From contig NZ_JAKILC010000001.1 of assembly GCF_023283845.1 (NCBI RefSeq), positions 1-64,000 of the forward strand: a stretch of 64,000 nucleotides of DNA, in the 5' to 3' direction. This document shows, one piece after another, positions 55,469-64,000 of this stretch. The DNA is from Shewanella marinintestina (lineage in GTDB: Bacteria; Pseudomonadota; Gammaproteobacteria; Enterobacterales; Shewanellaceae). A program made the translations under genes and the position numbers. A model generated the notes under the pieces. The model was not told where the DNA came from. It did no database searches and worked only from the letters and a program-made list of their open reading frames with translations. Every line of letters begins with the position of its first letter. The stretch's first letter is position 1.

Positions 55469-55830
55469 CGCTATGGTGCTCAGTGTAGATAAACATAAAT
55501 TTAGGCAAGCTTATACTATAAAAACCGTTCAAGTGGTACTTAAGTCGGTATTTATCGCCTTTTTTAAGCCAAAAATTAGCCGTTCTGTGATTTAACGTTA
55601 CCAGTTACGGCTATAGCTGGTGGACATATTTTGCAGAACCAACTTTTAGCAAATCTGTCTAAATAGTCAGTGCTGTAATACACTTTTTTAGGTTTCTGGC
55701 TAAGAAACGGCTGCCACTTAGTCATATAAGGCTAAATTTATTGCCTTAGCGCGATATCTTAGACGTTTTGGTATTTCCGCATCAGCTAAAACTTTGATAA
55801 AATCGGCGCAAATTAAAGGAGAGCTTTACT
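55469..55830. other. Intergenic region, divergent SEC-C and ppaC promoters
   Basis: About 360 bases. TTGATAAAAT near 55793 may be the ppaC promoter -10 region. Nothing else stands out. Confidence 0.4.
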
Positions 55831-56751
55831 ATGCCAGTTTATGTTGTGGGCCACAAAATCCCAGATTCAGATTCAATTTGTGGTGCTATCGCACTTGCAC
55901 ACCTAAAAAACCAGATCGGTGAAGAGTCAGTTGCTACGCGTTTAGGTGATATTTCACCAGAAACGGCTTTCATTCTAGAAAAATTTGGTTTTGACGCACC
56001 TGAGCTTAAGCTTAGCTATGCTGGCGAAGAAGTGTATATCGTTGACCACTCAGAGCTAACTCAAGCACCGGATGACATCGCTGAAGCGACGATTGTTGGT
56101 ATTGTTGATCACCATAAACTGGGTGACTTAACAACTTCAACACCACTCGAGTGCTGGATCCGCCCAGTAGGTTGTAGTAACACCGTCATTAAGATGATGT
56201 ACGATTTCTACAATGTTGAGATCCCAAAAAATATCGCAGGCATTATGCTTTGCGCTATTTTAAGCGACACGGTTATCTTCAAGTCACCAACTTGCACTAC
56301 CGCTGACATTAAGTGTGTAGAAGCACTAGCTAAAATCGCTGGCGTTACAGATTTCAAAGAGTTGGGCATGGATATGTTCAAAGTAAAATCTGCAGTTGAA
56401 GGTACACCAGCACGTGATCTTGTTATGCGTGACTTTAAAGACTTCAACATGAACGGTAACCTTGTCGGGATCGGTCAGCTAGAAGTTATCGATTTATCAG
56501 TGTTTGACGATATTAAAGCTGAACTAGAAGCTGATATCGCAGCACTTAAAGCCGAAGGCAACCGTCACAGCGTACTATTGTTACTGACTGATATCATGAA
56601 AGAAGGTTCAGAAATGCTAATCGTCAGTGACGACCTGGCAAAAGTTGAATCTGCTTATAACTGCAAGTCAGAAAACAACAAAGTTTGGTTAGATGGTGTA
56701 TTAAGCCGTAAGAAGCAAGTAGTACCACCACTACAAGATGTTTTCGCTTAA
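55831..56751 (+). CDS. ppaC: Manganese-dependent inorganic pyrophosphatase
   Basis: A 306-residue family II (DHH/DHHA2) pyrophosphatase that hydrolyses PPi, driving biosynthesis. Metal and phosphate ligands are visible in 'GHKIPDSDSICGA', 'EVYIVDHSEL', 'GIVDHHKLGDL' (DHH) and the C-terminal 'RKKQVVPPL' (basic phosphate-binding). AAAGGAG lies before the ATG. The length matches family II. Having this Mn enzyme rather than, or besides, the usual Ppa is a feature of some Shewanella and Vibrio. Confidence 0.93.
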   Translation: MPVYVVGHKIPDSDSICGAIALAHLKNQIGEESVATRLGDISPETAFILEKFGFDAPELKLSYAGEEVYIVDHSELTQAPDDIAEATIVGIVDHHKLGDLTTSTPLECWIRPVGCSNTVIKMMYDFYNVEIPKNIAGIMLCAILSDTVIFKSPTCTTADIKCVEALAKIAGVTDFKELGMDMFKVKSAVEGTPARDLVMRDFKDFNMNGNLVGIGQLEVIDLSVFDDIKAELEADIAALKAEGNRHSVLLLLTDIMKEGSEMLIVSDDLAKVESAYNCKSENNKVWLDGVLSRKKQVVPPLQDVFA

Positions 56752-56773
56752 TTAAGCAAACAACACATATTAG

Positions 56774-56802
56774 AAAGGCCGAACACATGTTCGGCCTTTT
56801 TG
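56774..56802 (+). terminator. Bidirectional terminator between ppaC and the Lon-like gene
   Basis: AAAGGCCGAACA / TGTTCGGCCTTT stem with an AT loop. A runs on one side and T runs on the other let it serve both convergent genes. Confidence 0.88.
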
Positions 56803-56830
56803 TTTAATGCGTTAACACGTAATCAAAGCG

Positions 56831-59218
56831 CTAGTCTTTACTGTCTTGCTTTCGTAAACTATTGAGCCTTGCATATGCCAAACCAAGAATACTGGTTTTA
56901 GGGTATTGCCCCTTAGCATTAACATTACCCACTTTAGTGTCGGTAAGCAGTTCGATTGCTTGATCTACATGGCTAATGGCCCAGATATGGAACTTTCCTT
57001 TTTCAACCGCTTCCACAATATCTTGACGTAACATTAAGTTATGTACGTTTGATTGCGGAATGATGACGCCTTGAGTATCTTTACGACCTTTGATTTTACA
57101 CACATCAAAGAAGCCTTCGATTTTCTCGTTAACGCCACCAATTGGTTGCGCTTCACCAAATTGATTCATTGAGCCGGTAATCGCAATATCTTGTCTTAAA
57201 CCGACATTGGCAAATGACGACAGCATGGCACAAAGTTCTGCCATCGTGGCGCTATCACCGTCCACACCACCATAAGATTGCTCAAAGGTGAGGTGAGTAG
57301 ACAATGGGATCTTATCCGTTTTACCCAAAATAGATGCAATATAAGCGGTTAGGATCATCACACCTTTAGAGTGAATGCTACCACTAAGCTCGACATTACG
57401 TTCAATATCAAATACGCGGCCTTCGCCAAATGCGGTTGTGGCAGTGATCCGACTTGGTGCGCCAAATTGATAATCTGTTGTCGACATAACAGAGAGCGCG
57501 TTAACCTGGCCAACTGTGGTGCCAGCGGTACTCATTAAGGTTGTACCGTTAACGAAGCTTTGCATAAAGTCGTCTTTAGCACGGCAAATACGCTTTTCTT
57601 TGTTCGCCAACGCTTGTTCAACATGGCTAACACGGATCATATTGGCATTCACCGCTTGGGCGCAGTAGTTGGCCTCTCTAAGCAAATTAGCAATATCAAC
57701 TGAGTGCAACGACAACATATTCTGGTCGTCAGCCTGTCTTGAACTGAACTCAATCACCCTTGCTATCGCTTTTCTGTCGCAATGCAGCATTTTATTGCTG
57801 TGAACGATGCTCGAGATAAACTGGGCATATTGCGTTTCAGATTTATCCGTTCTTGGCATTCTATCTTCAAAATCGGCGGTTACTCTAAATAGCTCAGTAA
57901 ACTCAGCGTCGTACTGTTGCAGCAACTTATAAGTGGCAAAGTCACCAAACAAAATGATTTTTACATCCAGTGGAATCGCTTCAGGATCGAGCGAAATTGT
58001 CCCTGAAAGCGTCACTTCACGTTCAAGTGAAGTCAGGCTTAATTTACGTGAGCGCAGCGCACGTTTTAAACCATCCCATACATAAGGGTGCTCAAGCACT
58101 TTAACCGCATCAATCATTAATACACCACCATTCGCTTTGTGTAAGCTACCAGGGCGGATCAGTGAAAAATCGGTAAATACTGTGCCCTTATAAGTGGCGT
58201 TTTCAACATAGCCGAAAATGGTGTGGTAGTTAGGTGTTTCTTCGACAATGATTGGCTGCATTTGCGATGCTTGAGAAACTAAGACATTAATCTGATAACG
58301 TCTTGGCATCTTTTTACTCATCGAAGCGTAGGCAAGGGCAGCTTGCTCCTCACTTTCTTCTAAAAAGATGTCGAGGTTATCCAGAATGTCCTTATGCATG
58401 GCTTTAATGTACGCCTTAACATTGGGATGTTCTTTGTATTGTTCAACTAGCGCGTCAAGCACATGCGCCAGCACGCCGTCTGCGACTTGCTCATCATGCT
58501 TTTGTTGCTTTTCAGCATACTCTTCTTCCCAAACCGTAATTTGGCGTACTATACCTCTAAGCTGTGCCTCAAATTTAGAAATCGATGCCTGCATCTTATC
58601 TTGCTCTTTGGCAGATAATGCAAGGTAGCTTTCTTCACTGTGCGGCTCTTCACCATTCATGGCGACGAGCTCATAACTGCCTTGTGGCGAGATGGAAAGG
58701 CCGATGCAATCTAGCTTGGCTTCTTCTGTGAGTAACACTAATGCTTCTTCTTGCTTAGCAGCAAGCTGGTTCTTAAGCTTATCGGCGCGGGTGTAATACA
58801 TTTCGTTATCGAACGCTAATGGCAGCGACTTAAGCAGTTTGCCCATTAGTTTTTCAATATCTTTTTTAAAGGTTAATCCCATACCAGCTGGTAGCTTAAG
58901 TACTTTGGGGCTACGGGTATCATCAAAATTAACTACATAACACCAGTCATAAAGCGTGCGGCCATTAGCATTAGGCGCTTGTCGATTTAGATGGCGCAGC
59001 ACCATAGTGCGCTTTCCAAGGCCATTACGGCCTAAGGCATAGATGTTGTAGCCTTTTTCTTTCATTGATAGGGCAAACTCTACCGCTTGTTGCGCTCTAG
59101 CCTGACCGACGATTTCATCTAACGGTTCTAAGTGTTTAGTTGACTTACAGTCTGAAGATAGTTTTTTAAGCGCTGATGCGCGGTACAGCTTGGTGCTGTT
59201 GAGAGGTTTAATTGGCAT
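56831..59218 (-). CDS. Lon-like ATP-dependent protease (LonB/YcbZ type)
   Basis: A 795-residue member of the Lon-related AAA+ proteases without the normal Lon N-domain. The proteolytic dyad lies in 'GGVDGDSATMAELCAML' (Ser) and 'GGVNEKIEGFFDVCKIKG' (Lys). The ATPase region has 'ALGRNGLGKRTMVLRHL', a P-loop whose GK is followed by Arg instead of Ser/Thr, and 'HKANGGVLMIDAVKVLEHP' as Walker-B-like. A long helical insertion (about 150-300) occurs as in YcbZ. ATPase activity may therefore be weak. It degrades or remodels unknown substrates in the cytoplasm; single gene. Confidence 0.85.
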   Translation of the reverse strand: MPIKPLNSTKLYRASALKKLSSDCKSTKHLEPLDEIVGQARAQQAVEFALSMKEKGYNIYALGRNGLGKRTMVLRHLNRQAPNANGRTLYDWCYVVNFDDTRSPKVLKLPAGMGLTFKKDIEKLMGKLLKSLPLAFDNEMYYTRADKLKNQLAAKQEEALVLLTEEAKLDCIGLSISPQGSYELVAMNGEEPHSEESYLALSAKEQDKMQASISKFEAQLRGIVRQITVWEEEYAEKQQKHDEQVADGVLAHVLDALVEQYKEHPNVKAYIKAMHKDILDNLDIFLEESEEQAALAYASMSKKMPRRYQINVLVSQASQMQPIIVEETPNYHTIFGYVENATYKGTVFTDFSLIRPGSLHKANGGVLMIDAVKVLEHPYVWDGLKRALRSRKLSLTSLEREVTLSGTISLDPEAIPLDVKIILFGDFATYKLLQQYDAEFTELFRVTADFEDRMPRTDKSETQYAQFISSIVHSNKMLHCDRKAIARVIEFSSRQADDQNMLSLHSVDIANLLREANYCAQAVNANMIRVSHVEQALANKEKRICRAKDDFMQSFVNGTTLMSTAGTTVGQVNALSVMSTTDYQFGAPSRITATTAFGEGRVFDIERNVELSGSIHSKGVMILTAYIASILGKTDKIPLSTHLTFEQSYGGVDGDSATMAELCAMLSSFANVGLRQDIAITGSMNQFGEAQPIGGVNEKIEGFFDVCKIKGRKDTQGVIIPQSNVHNLMLRQDIVEAVEKGKFHIWAISHVDQAIELLTDTKVGNVNAKGQYPKTSILGLAYARLNSLRKQDSKD

Positions 59219-59735
59219 AATGCATCCTCCTGATGACTGTCAATAATTTTACTCTATACCAGTTACCTGCAAGATTTCGCTATTTTTTTTCTAAAAGGGG
59301 AATATTTAAACAATTAAAGCACTTAACTGCCGATAAATTAATCGAAAGGCCTATTTCATTGTCATTCAGCTAAGTTTGCATCGTCATTAAACTAAGTTTG
59401 CTCTGAATTTATACAAGCAAGTTTCAAAGATTGGCTGCAAACGCATTTAGAAAGCTGATTTAGCAAACGGCTTAATCTTTAAAATACAAAAAGATGGCTG
59501 ATTAGCCTAGCTAGCTGGCCTAGATAATTGCCGAGCTAGATATCGAGAAGTTTGAGGTTATGTAGAGGAGTTACTGTAAAAGCGTTCAGTAAAGCTTGAG
59601 GTGTTGAGTTTACCATTTAAGCTCGAGGTTAAATTTGCTCGGCATTCTTTAATAATCAGAAAATAGCTAACTTAACGAGGTACATTACCGAGATAAATTA
59701 GCTATTGAGATCCCCAATAAAGTTAAGTCCTTTTG
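59219..59735. other. Gene-free stretch
   Basis: About 500 bases with several short direct repeats of AT-rich words. I see no gene, RNA or terminator of note. Confidence 0.4.
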
Positions 59736-62096
59736 TTAAAGTCCTTTTAGGTATTGAGCATGGGTTGTATCAGTAATTAATTCTGCTAGATCACTAGCTA
59801 GATCGCCGTTAAGTTGCTCATTAACTTGTATAAGCGCAGCCAATGCGCTTGTTTTCCAGCGACTAACGGTATCAATTGAACGCAAATCAAATAGTACTGA
59901 GTCAAACTTGCCGCTAAGTTCGGTCAATATAGCAGGGTTATAAAAATGCTGATTGCCATAAAGCGCATTATGCTCACGACGTTTCTTATCAATAACAAAA
60001 TCAACGCCTTTTACGTTTGTAATTGATGTCGACTTTTTACACACAGTTAAGCATTCGTCGTCCATTACTGATTTATCGCAACCAGAGGACTGTATAAATA
60101 GGCACTGGCGGCTGCTCATCAACATGATGGGGTGATAAACACTGTAATGCAGACTGAAATTATGCGGCGCCTTTATCGACTTTAGCTGGTTTTTATTAAG
60201 CTCATTCGATAAAAATGCGCCGCTACAGCCCTGTTGCTGCAAGCAATACAAGCTTATCGAATTACTGATATTTAAATAAGGGCCGGCAATCCAAGCAATG
60301 CTGAGTTCATTGGCAATAACGCCAACACCGCTATTATTGGTGACGATGCGCTTAGGCTTAATCTGCTTTAATAGCGTTTTCGCGGCTGCTAAGTCATTTT
60401 CCATTATCACAGCGCCAAACCAAGGAATAAGATCAGGCTCCTCTGCGAACAACCATGCAAGTTTGTCTTGCTCAGCTGTAATAGCATCCGGCACAAGATA
60501 GTATGCCGTTATTTCAGAACTTGAAGCTTGTTCTAAGCATTGCTGTTTTAGCTGTTTATATAGGGCTAAATCACGGCGACTGGCAATTAGTACCGAAAGC
60601 GCAGTGCTTTGGTTATCTTGCTCTAATGGCTTAGCGTTTAATTGGTTTGAAGCTTCCGCCGTACGTGCATCAATTAGCATTAGCTGACTACGAATATGTT
60701 GTAAGGTTACTGGCTCAACGGCTTGTCGACCTTGGTTTAAGCCCATAACTATCTGGCGTTTCATCTCTGTTAGGTCTTTAAAAGGTACAAACAGATCTTG
60801 GCCTAGGTTTTCAAAGCAAATATGACCCAGCTGGTATTCTGCGTTACTAAAGCTTTGAAAGCGCTTAGCTAGTTCCTCATGGGTTAAGCCATACTTATCT
60901 GACTCAGTTAAACATGATGCCGAACTTACCGAAAACTCACGATTTTGAGCCGGTGTTAACTGATGATACTGATGTTCATTAACCAATACTTTTATGGTTA
61001 ATAGCTGATTTGCATCGCCAGCAATAAACAAGCTAATAACAGGCTTTTCTAAATTCAATTTAGCAATTTTATCGCCAACAGTTGTAATAATCTGGGTTTT
61101 CTCGTCATAAAGTGCTTTGGCAACTGTGATGCTCTCATTCGCTAACGGCTTTAGTGATGCTATGTGGCTAAAATGCTGTACCGCATTATCTCGAGGATTA
61201 TCGATATACATGCTTTTACCGATAGCGCCTTGCAGGTAGCCATTTGAAAAGTCGCGATTAAACACCGTATATAAAGGGGTTTTATCCAAGCTTGTTGTTA
61301 AGTTTTGCTCAAGACGACTTATCTGTTTACGCCAAGTTTCGATTACCCGAAAAACATAATGCGACTTCTTAATTCTGCCTTCGACTTTTAACGAGTCTGC
61401 GCCTGCAGCGTAAAGAGCATCAAGATCGGCAAAAGCTGAGTTATCTTTGAGATTTAACGGGTACTGAGCGCCCGCATCTGTCGTTTGGTATTGGTCACGG
61501 CAAGGCTGGCTGCAGCGGCCACGATTTCCTGAGTTGCCTCCGTGGGCTGAGCTGAAATAGCAAAGGCCAGAGAAACCAATACAGTTTGAGCCGTGCACAA
61601 ACACTTCAGTCATCATGTTTATTGCATGGGCTTTGTCTGACATCTGTTTGATTTCATTAAGGCTTAATTCACGCGATAAATTAGCGCGCGACGCGCCAAG
61701 ATCACCTAAAAACTGCAACTGAGCAGTATTATGGGTTGTCACCTGCGTGGAAGCATGAATGTCGAGAGTCGGATAGTGATGTTTTAACAAATAGAAAAGA
61801 CCAAGATCTTGAACTATCACGCCATCAATAGCGGTATTAACCAATTGGTTTAATAGTTTAAGCAATGCTGGTAGCTCTTGCTCTAATACAATAATATTCA
61901 GCGTTAAGAACAGTTGGCAATTATGACTATGGGCAATACGCAGTAATCCATGTAAATCGTCAAAACTTAAATTTTCTGCACGCGTACGGGCATTAAAACT
62001 GTTTAAGCCACAATAAACAGCGTCAGCGCCTGCCACAATAGCGGCCTTAATTGACTCAATGTCACCACCTGGTGCGAGTAATTCAAGTTTTTTCAT
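59736..62096 (-). CDS. U32 family peptidase, RlhA-like
   Basis: A 785-residue U32 (prephenate-dependent hydroxylase type) protein. The N-terminal TIM-barrel begins 'LELLAPGGDIESIKAAIVAGADAVYCG' and has 'EVFVHGSNCIGFSGLCYFSSAHGGNSGNRGRCSQPCRDQY', with the Cys cluster for an iron-sulfur centre. A DUF3656-like middle follows, and then about 150 residues of extra C-terminal domain with four more Cys ('MSSRQCLFIQSSGCDKSVMDDECLTVCKK'). E. coli RlhA (653 aa) hydroxylates C2501 of 23S rRNA. This longer form resembles YdcP/RlhA of Shewanella. The ATG at 62096 has AGGA upstream. Confidence 0.82.
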   Translation of the reverse strand: MKKLELLAPGGDIESIKAAIVAGADAVYCGLNSFNARTRAENLSFDDLHGLLRIAHSHNCQLFLTLNIIVLEQELPALLKLLNQLVNTAIDGVIVQDLGLFYLLKHHYPTLDIHASTQVTTHNTAQLQFLGDLGASRANLSRELSLNEIKQMSDKAHAINMMTEVFVHGSNCIGFSGLCYFSSAHGGNSGNRGRCSQPCRDQYQTTDAGAQYPLNLKDNSAFADLDALYAAGADSLKVEGRIKKSHYVFRVIETWRKQISRLEQNLTTSLDKTPLYTVFNRDFSNGYLQGAIGKSMYIDNPRDNAVQHFSHIASLKPLANESITVAKALYDEKTQIITTVGDKIAKLNLEKPVISLFIAGDANQLLTIKVLVNEHQYHQLTPAQNREFSVSSASCLTESDKYGLTHEELAKRFQSFSNAEYQLGHICFENLGQDLFVPFKDLTEMKRQIVMGLNQGRQAVEPVTLQHIRSQLMLIDARTAEASNQLNAKPLEQDNQSTALSVLIASRRDLALYKQLKQQCLEQASSSEITAYYLVPDAITAEQDKLAWLFAEEPDLIPWFGAVIMENDLAAAKTLLKQIKPKRIVTNNSGVGVIANELSIAWIAGPYLNISNSISLYCLQQQGCSGAFLSNELNKNQLKSIKAPHNFSLHYSVYHPIMLMSSRQCLFIQSSGCDKSVMDDECLTVCKKSTSITNVKGVDFVIDKKRREHNALYGNQHFYNPAILTELSGKFDSVLFDLRSIDTVSRWKTSALAALIQVNEQLNGDLASDLAELITDTTHAQYLKGL

Positions 62097-62565
62097 GGTT
62101 TTCCTAGTATGTAACTCGTTATTGATGCCAACGATAACGTGCAGAGATAAGCGGGGATTTCTGGACAGAAAATGCAGCGTCATTGTAAAAGCTGAGCGAC
62201 TGGATATCTATGTCAGTGAAATGTATTTTTCTAAACTATGATATCGATCCTATAGCTTGCTTAGCACTCGCTTAACTTCTGTCTTGGTATAGATTAGTTT
62301 TTTGAATACATTTTTGAATACATTTAGAAATAAAAACCGCCTAAGTCTTAAACCCAACTCAGGCAAAATGTCGCTAAGGTGCGATAAATATAGCATTAAC
62401 GCAGAATTGTTTAGCATTAATACAATTCATGCACAATTTATACGCATAAGATCCTGCTTATAGGTTTTTTTAAAGAGTATTAGTCTGGTTTAGTGTAAGC
62501 TAAATGTTCTTGTTCTCAAGTAATTACTACTCGGAATACCACCTGTTTTCACTTAGAAGTCCACT
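62097..62565. other. Gene-free stretch
   Basis: About 470 bases between divergent genes. A direct repeat TTTTTGAATACATTT near 62300-62325 is the only structure noticed. Confidence 0.4.
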
Positions 62566-63618
62566 ATGTTTTACAATCAAAATATCGCTGAACGTTTTCC
62601 AAAAGGTAGGTTTGCTATGTGGAGCGTATACAGCTTCACGGGCGCGTCTATTTTAGCCTCAATCATCTTTTCATTATTACTATTTCTATCGATTGATGAC
62701 GACCCTGTCATGCAGTTATTGTTTGGTGGATTAGCGGTTATTTTTGAACTGGGCAAATTCTTTGCTTGGTATGAAGTAGGCGAGCGTTATTCACGTAAAA
62801 ACTTCTTTGGTATGTTTTCGGCGCTAGGCTTTTATGCGGTATTAGCGGCTATTTCTATCGGCGGCTCGATTGGTGGCATTAATAGTGCCACCAACAAAGC
62901 CCAAGAGCATGTTCAAGTACAGCAAAGCAAGGTAAACGCCTTTAACATGCAAATTGCTGCGATCGACAAGCAGATTGAGCTAAATAACGTCGCGGCAGAA
63001 AAGTACATTCAAATGGAACGTATTGCTACTGGCGTAACTCGCATTCAAAAAGAAAACAATATATTGCGTGAGCAACAACAGAAGTTAGCGATGCAGCGTG
63101 ATAGTGTACCTGTTGTTAGCCAAGGTTCTATCGTTGGCTTGATCGACAGTTTAGCGCAGTCACTTAACATCAAAGCGGAAACAGCCCAATTAGGTTTAGT
63201 GGTATTTTTATCGATTCTTCTAGACTTTTTTGCCGCTTTCTTTGTTGGTTTAATCGGTGAAGAAAATCGATTTAGACAGCGTTTCAAGCAGCAATCGCAA
63301 CAGTTGGAGCCCATTACATTGGATGCATACCGTCGTATACACAGTGAGCATTCGGAGTATATTCCACACTTTGAGCCTAAGCAGTTACCAGAAGCTGAGC
63401 CCAAAAGTATGTATGAGCAAGTTATTGATGTTCTTACTGAGAAGCGTGTGAACTGCACCAAGCGTGCGGTAAGTCAATATCTTAATATCACCACTGAAGA
63501 AGTTGATGAGATTTTTGCAAAAATGTTCGCCGCTGGCGTAGTCAGTAAAAAACCAAATAATCATTATCAATGGCATGGCGTAACAAACGCATCGAGTGAT
63601 GAGCCAGAGGCCGCTTAA
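62566..63618 (+). CDS. Membrane protein with coiled coil and winged-helix-like C-terminus
   Basis: A 350-residue inner-membrane protein. Hydrophobic helices at about 25-45, 52-66 and 85-107 are followed by a periplasmic or cytoplasmic coiled coil (about 112-170, 'QQSKVNAFNMQIAAIDKQIEL..QKENNILREQQQKLAMQR'), one more helix at about 205-228 ('LGLVVFLSILLDFFAAFFVGLIG') and a C-terminal domain that looks winged-helix-like ('VIDVLTEKRVNCTKRAVSQYLNITTEEVDEIFAKMFAAGVV'). I do not recognise the family. The architecture suggests a membrane-tethered sensor or a DNA-contacting protein. A terminator follows. Confidence 0.65.
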   Translation: MFYNQNIAERFPKGRFAMWSVYSFTGASILASIIFSLLLFLSIDDDPVMQLLFGGLAVIFELGKFFAWYEVGERYSRKNFFGMFSALGFYAVLAAISIGGSIGGINSATNKAQEHVQVQQSKVNAFNMQIAAIDKQIELNNVAAEKYIQMERIATGVTRIQKENNILREQQQKLAMQRDSVPVVSQGSIVGLIDSLAQSLNIKAETAQLGLVVFLSILLDFFAAFFVGLIGEENRFRQRFKQQSQQLEPITLDAYRRIHSEHSEYIPHFEPKQLPEAEPKSMYEQVIDVLTEKRVNCTKRAVSQYLNITTEEVDEIFAKMFAAGVVSKKPNNHYQWHGVTNASSDEPEAA

Positions 63619-63650
63619 TTAGCCTAAAAGACAAAAGTTCATCATTAACC

Positions 63651-63680
63651 GGAAGCCAGTGTAAATGGCTTCCTTTTTTT
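63651..63680 (+). terminator. Terminator after the coiled-coil membrane protein
   Basis: GGAAGCCA / TGGCTTCC stem with a short loop and T7. Confidence 0.87.
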
Positions 63681-63787
63681 ATGACTTTTTGCGCTAAATA
63701 TGGGCTTTACTGTTAAATTGCTATTTGAATAAAATCCCTAAAGCCCTTAGGATCTGGCCAACGAAAATATCAACAAGATAACAGACA

Positions 63788-64000
63788 ATGCCAGCCAACC
63801 AGATAGACACACATAATGAACCTTTAACGCTTTATTTTATCTATGATTCACACTGCCCGTGGAGCTACGCAACCACACCAGTGGTTGCAGAACTCCTGCA
63901 AGCTTTCGACTATTCAGAAACTCACTTGCTACATTGTGCCTATTTCAATGGTAAGAATGCGCCAAAGCCTAAGCAAATAGAGCAGGTTAGTGCACTTAGT
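63788..64000 (+). CDS. DsbA-family oxidoreductase (partial, runs off the window)
   Basis: The first 71 residues are present. After a short lead ('MPANQIDTHNEPLTLYF') comes 'IYDSHCPWSYATTPVVAELL', the thioredoxin-fold active-site region. The second Cys of CxxC is replaced by Ser (CPWS), as in the FrnE/HCCA-isomerase-like DsbA subgroup. There is no signal peptide, so it is probably cytoplasmic. The rest lies beyond base 64000. Function cannot be settled from this fragment. Confidence 0.65.
   Translation, partial: MPANQIDTHNEPLTLYFIYDSHCPWSYATTPVVAELLQAFDYSETHLLHCAYFNGKNAPKPKQIEQVSALS

Overview
The window looks like chromosomal DNA from a marine gammaproteobacterium, most likely Shewanella. The basis is gene content and order rather than any database search: two GAPDH genes flanking a DUF2989 lipoprotein gene, tusDCBE, a glyW-cysT-leuZ-type tRNA operon, a punR/punC pair, a RimB-RimK fusion, a Mn-dependent pyrophosphatase and an AT-leaning base composition.

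Region by region. (1) 1-5193 is the end of an integron gene-cassette array. Six attC sites separate small cassette genes (a lipoprotein, an RraB-like protein, two short unknowns and a membrane protein), all on the + strand; no integron integrase is in the window. Two different IS110-family elements sit exactly inside attC sites: a 1204-bp IS110-type element in one R'' core and a 1393-bp IS1111-type element immediately before one R' core. Each has a non-coding flank that repeats part of its own target, as expected of a guide (bridge/seek) RNA. (2) 5317-12901 is core genome: CorA, an acyl-CoA dehydrogenase, PBP4 (DacB), a DUF1904 gene, pssA and tapT. (3) 13520-20076 is a respiratory or sensory block: a TtrS/TtrR-like two-component system, an ApbE flavin transferase, a lipoprotein with two predicted covalent-FMN motifs, and a porin. 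A 12-bp sequence is shared between the promoter region of the sensor and the apbE/lipoprotein intergenic region, hinting at one regulon. (4) 21020-24733 holds an RluA-type pseudouridine synthase and an M1 aminopeptidase broken by a frameshift at a run of six A. (5) 25682-28434 is an AT-rich accessory segment with a tyrosine recombinase, a ribbon-helix-helix protein, four copies of TATGGTTATACCAT and a perfect 14-bp-arm inverted repeat. (6) 28693-38232 has a CHK-type kinase, an SDR, the RimB-RimK fusion, a decayed GGDEF gene and the two gap genes with HexR-like boxes. (7) 38896-41340 is a tRNA cluster: Gly-Cys-Leu followed by two extra Cys-Leu copies inside ~690-bp direct repeats, with six decayed tRNA-Leu 3' halves. 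(8) 41552-64000 is mostly core: tusDCBE, yccA, punR/punC, tRNA-Ser, a radical SAM protein, a LysR regulator, an RND efflux operon, a SEC-C protein, ppaC, a Lon-like protease, a U32 peptidase (RlhA-like), a membrane coiled-coil protein and the start of a DsbA-like gene.

Functional links. The array with its two attC-targeting elements shows mobile elements specialised on integrons. ApbE would attach FMN to the neighbouring lipoprotein, possibly under control of the TtrSR-like pair. The two GAPDH genes probably answer to HexR. TusDCBE completes the sulfur relay for tRNA 2-thiouridine. All coordinates and motifs were read by eye; family names come from recognising conserved motifs and were not checked by a search.
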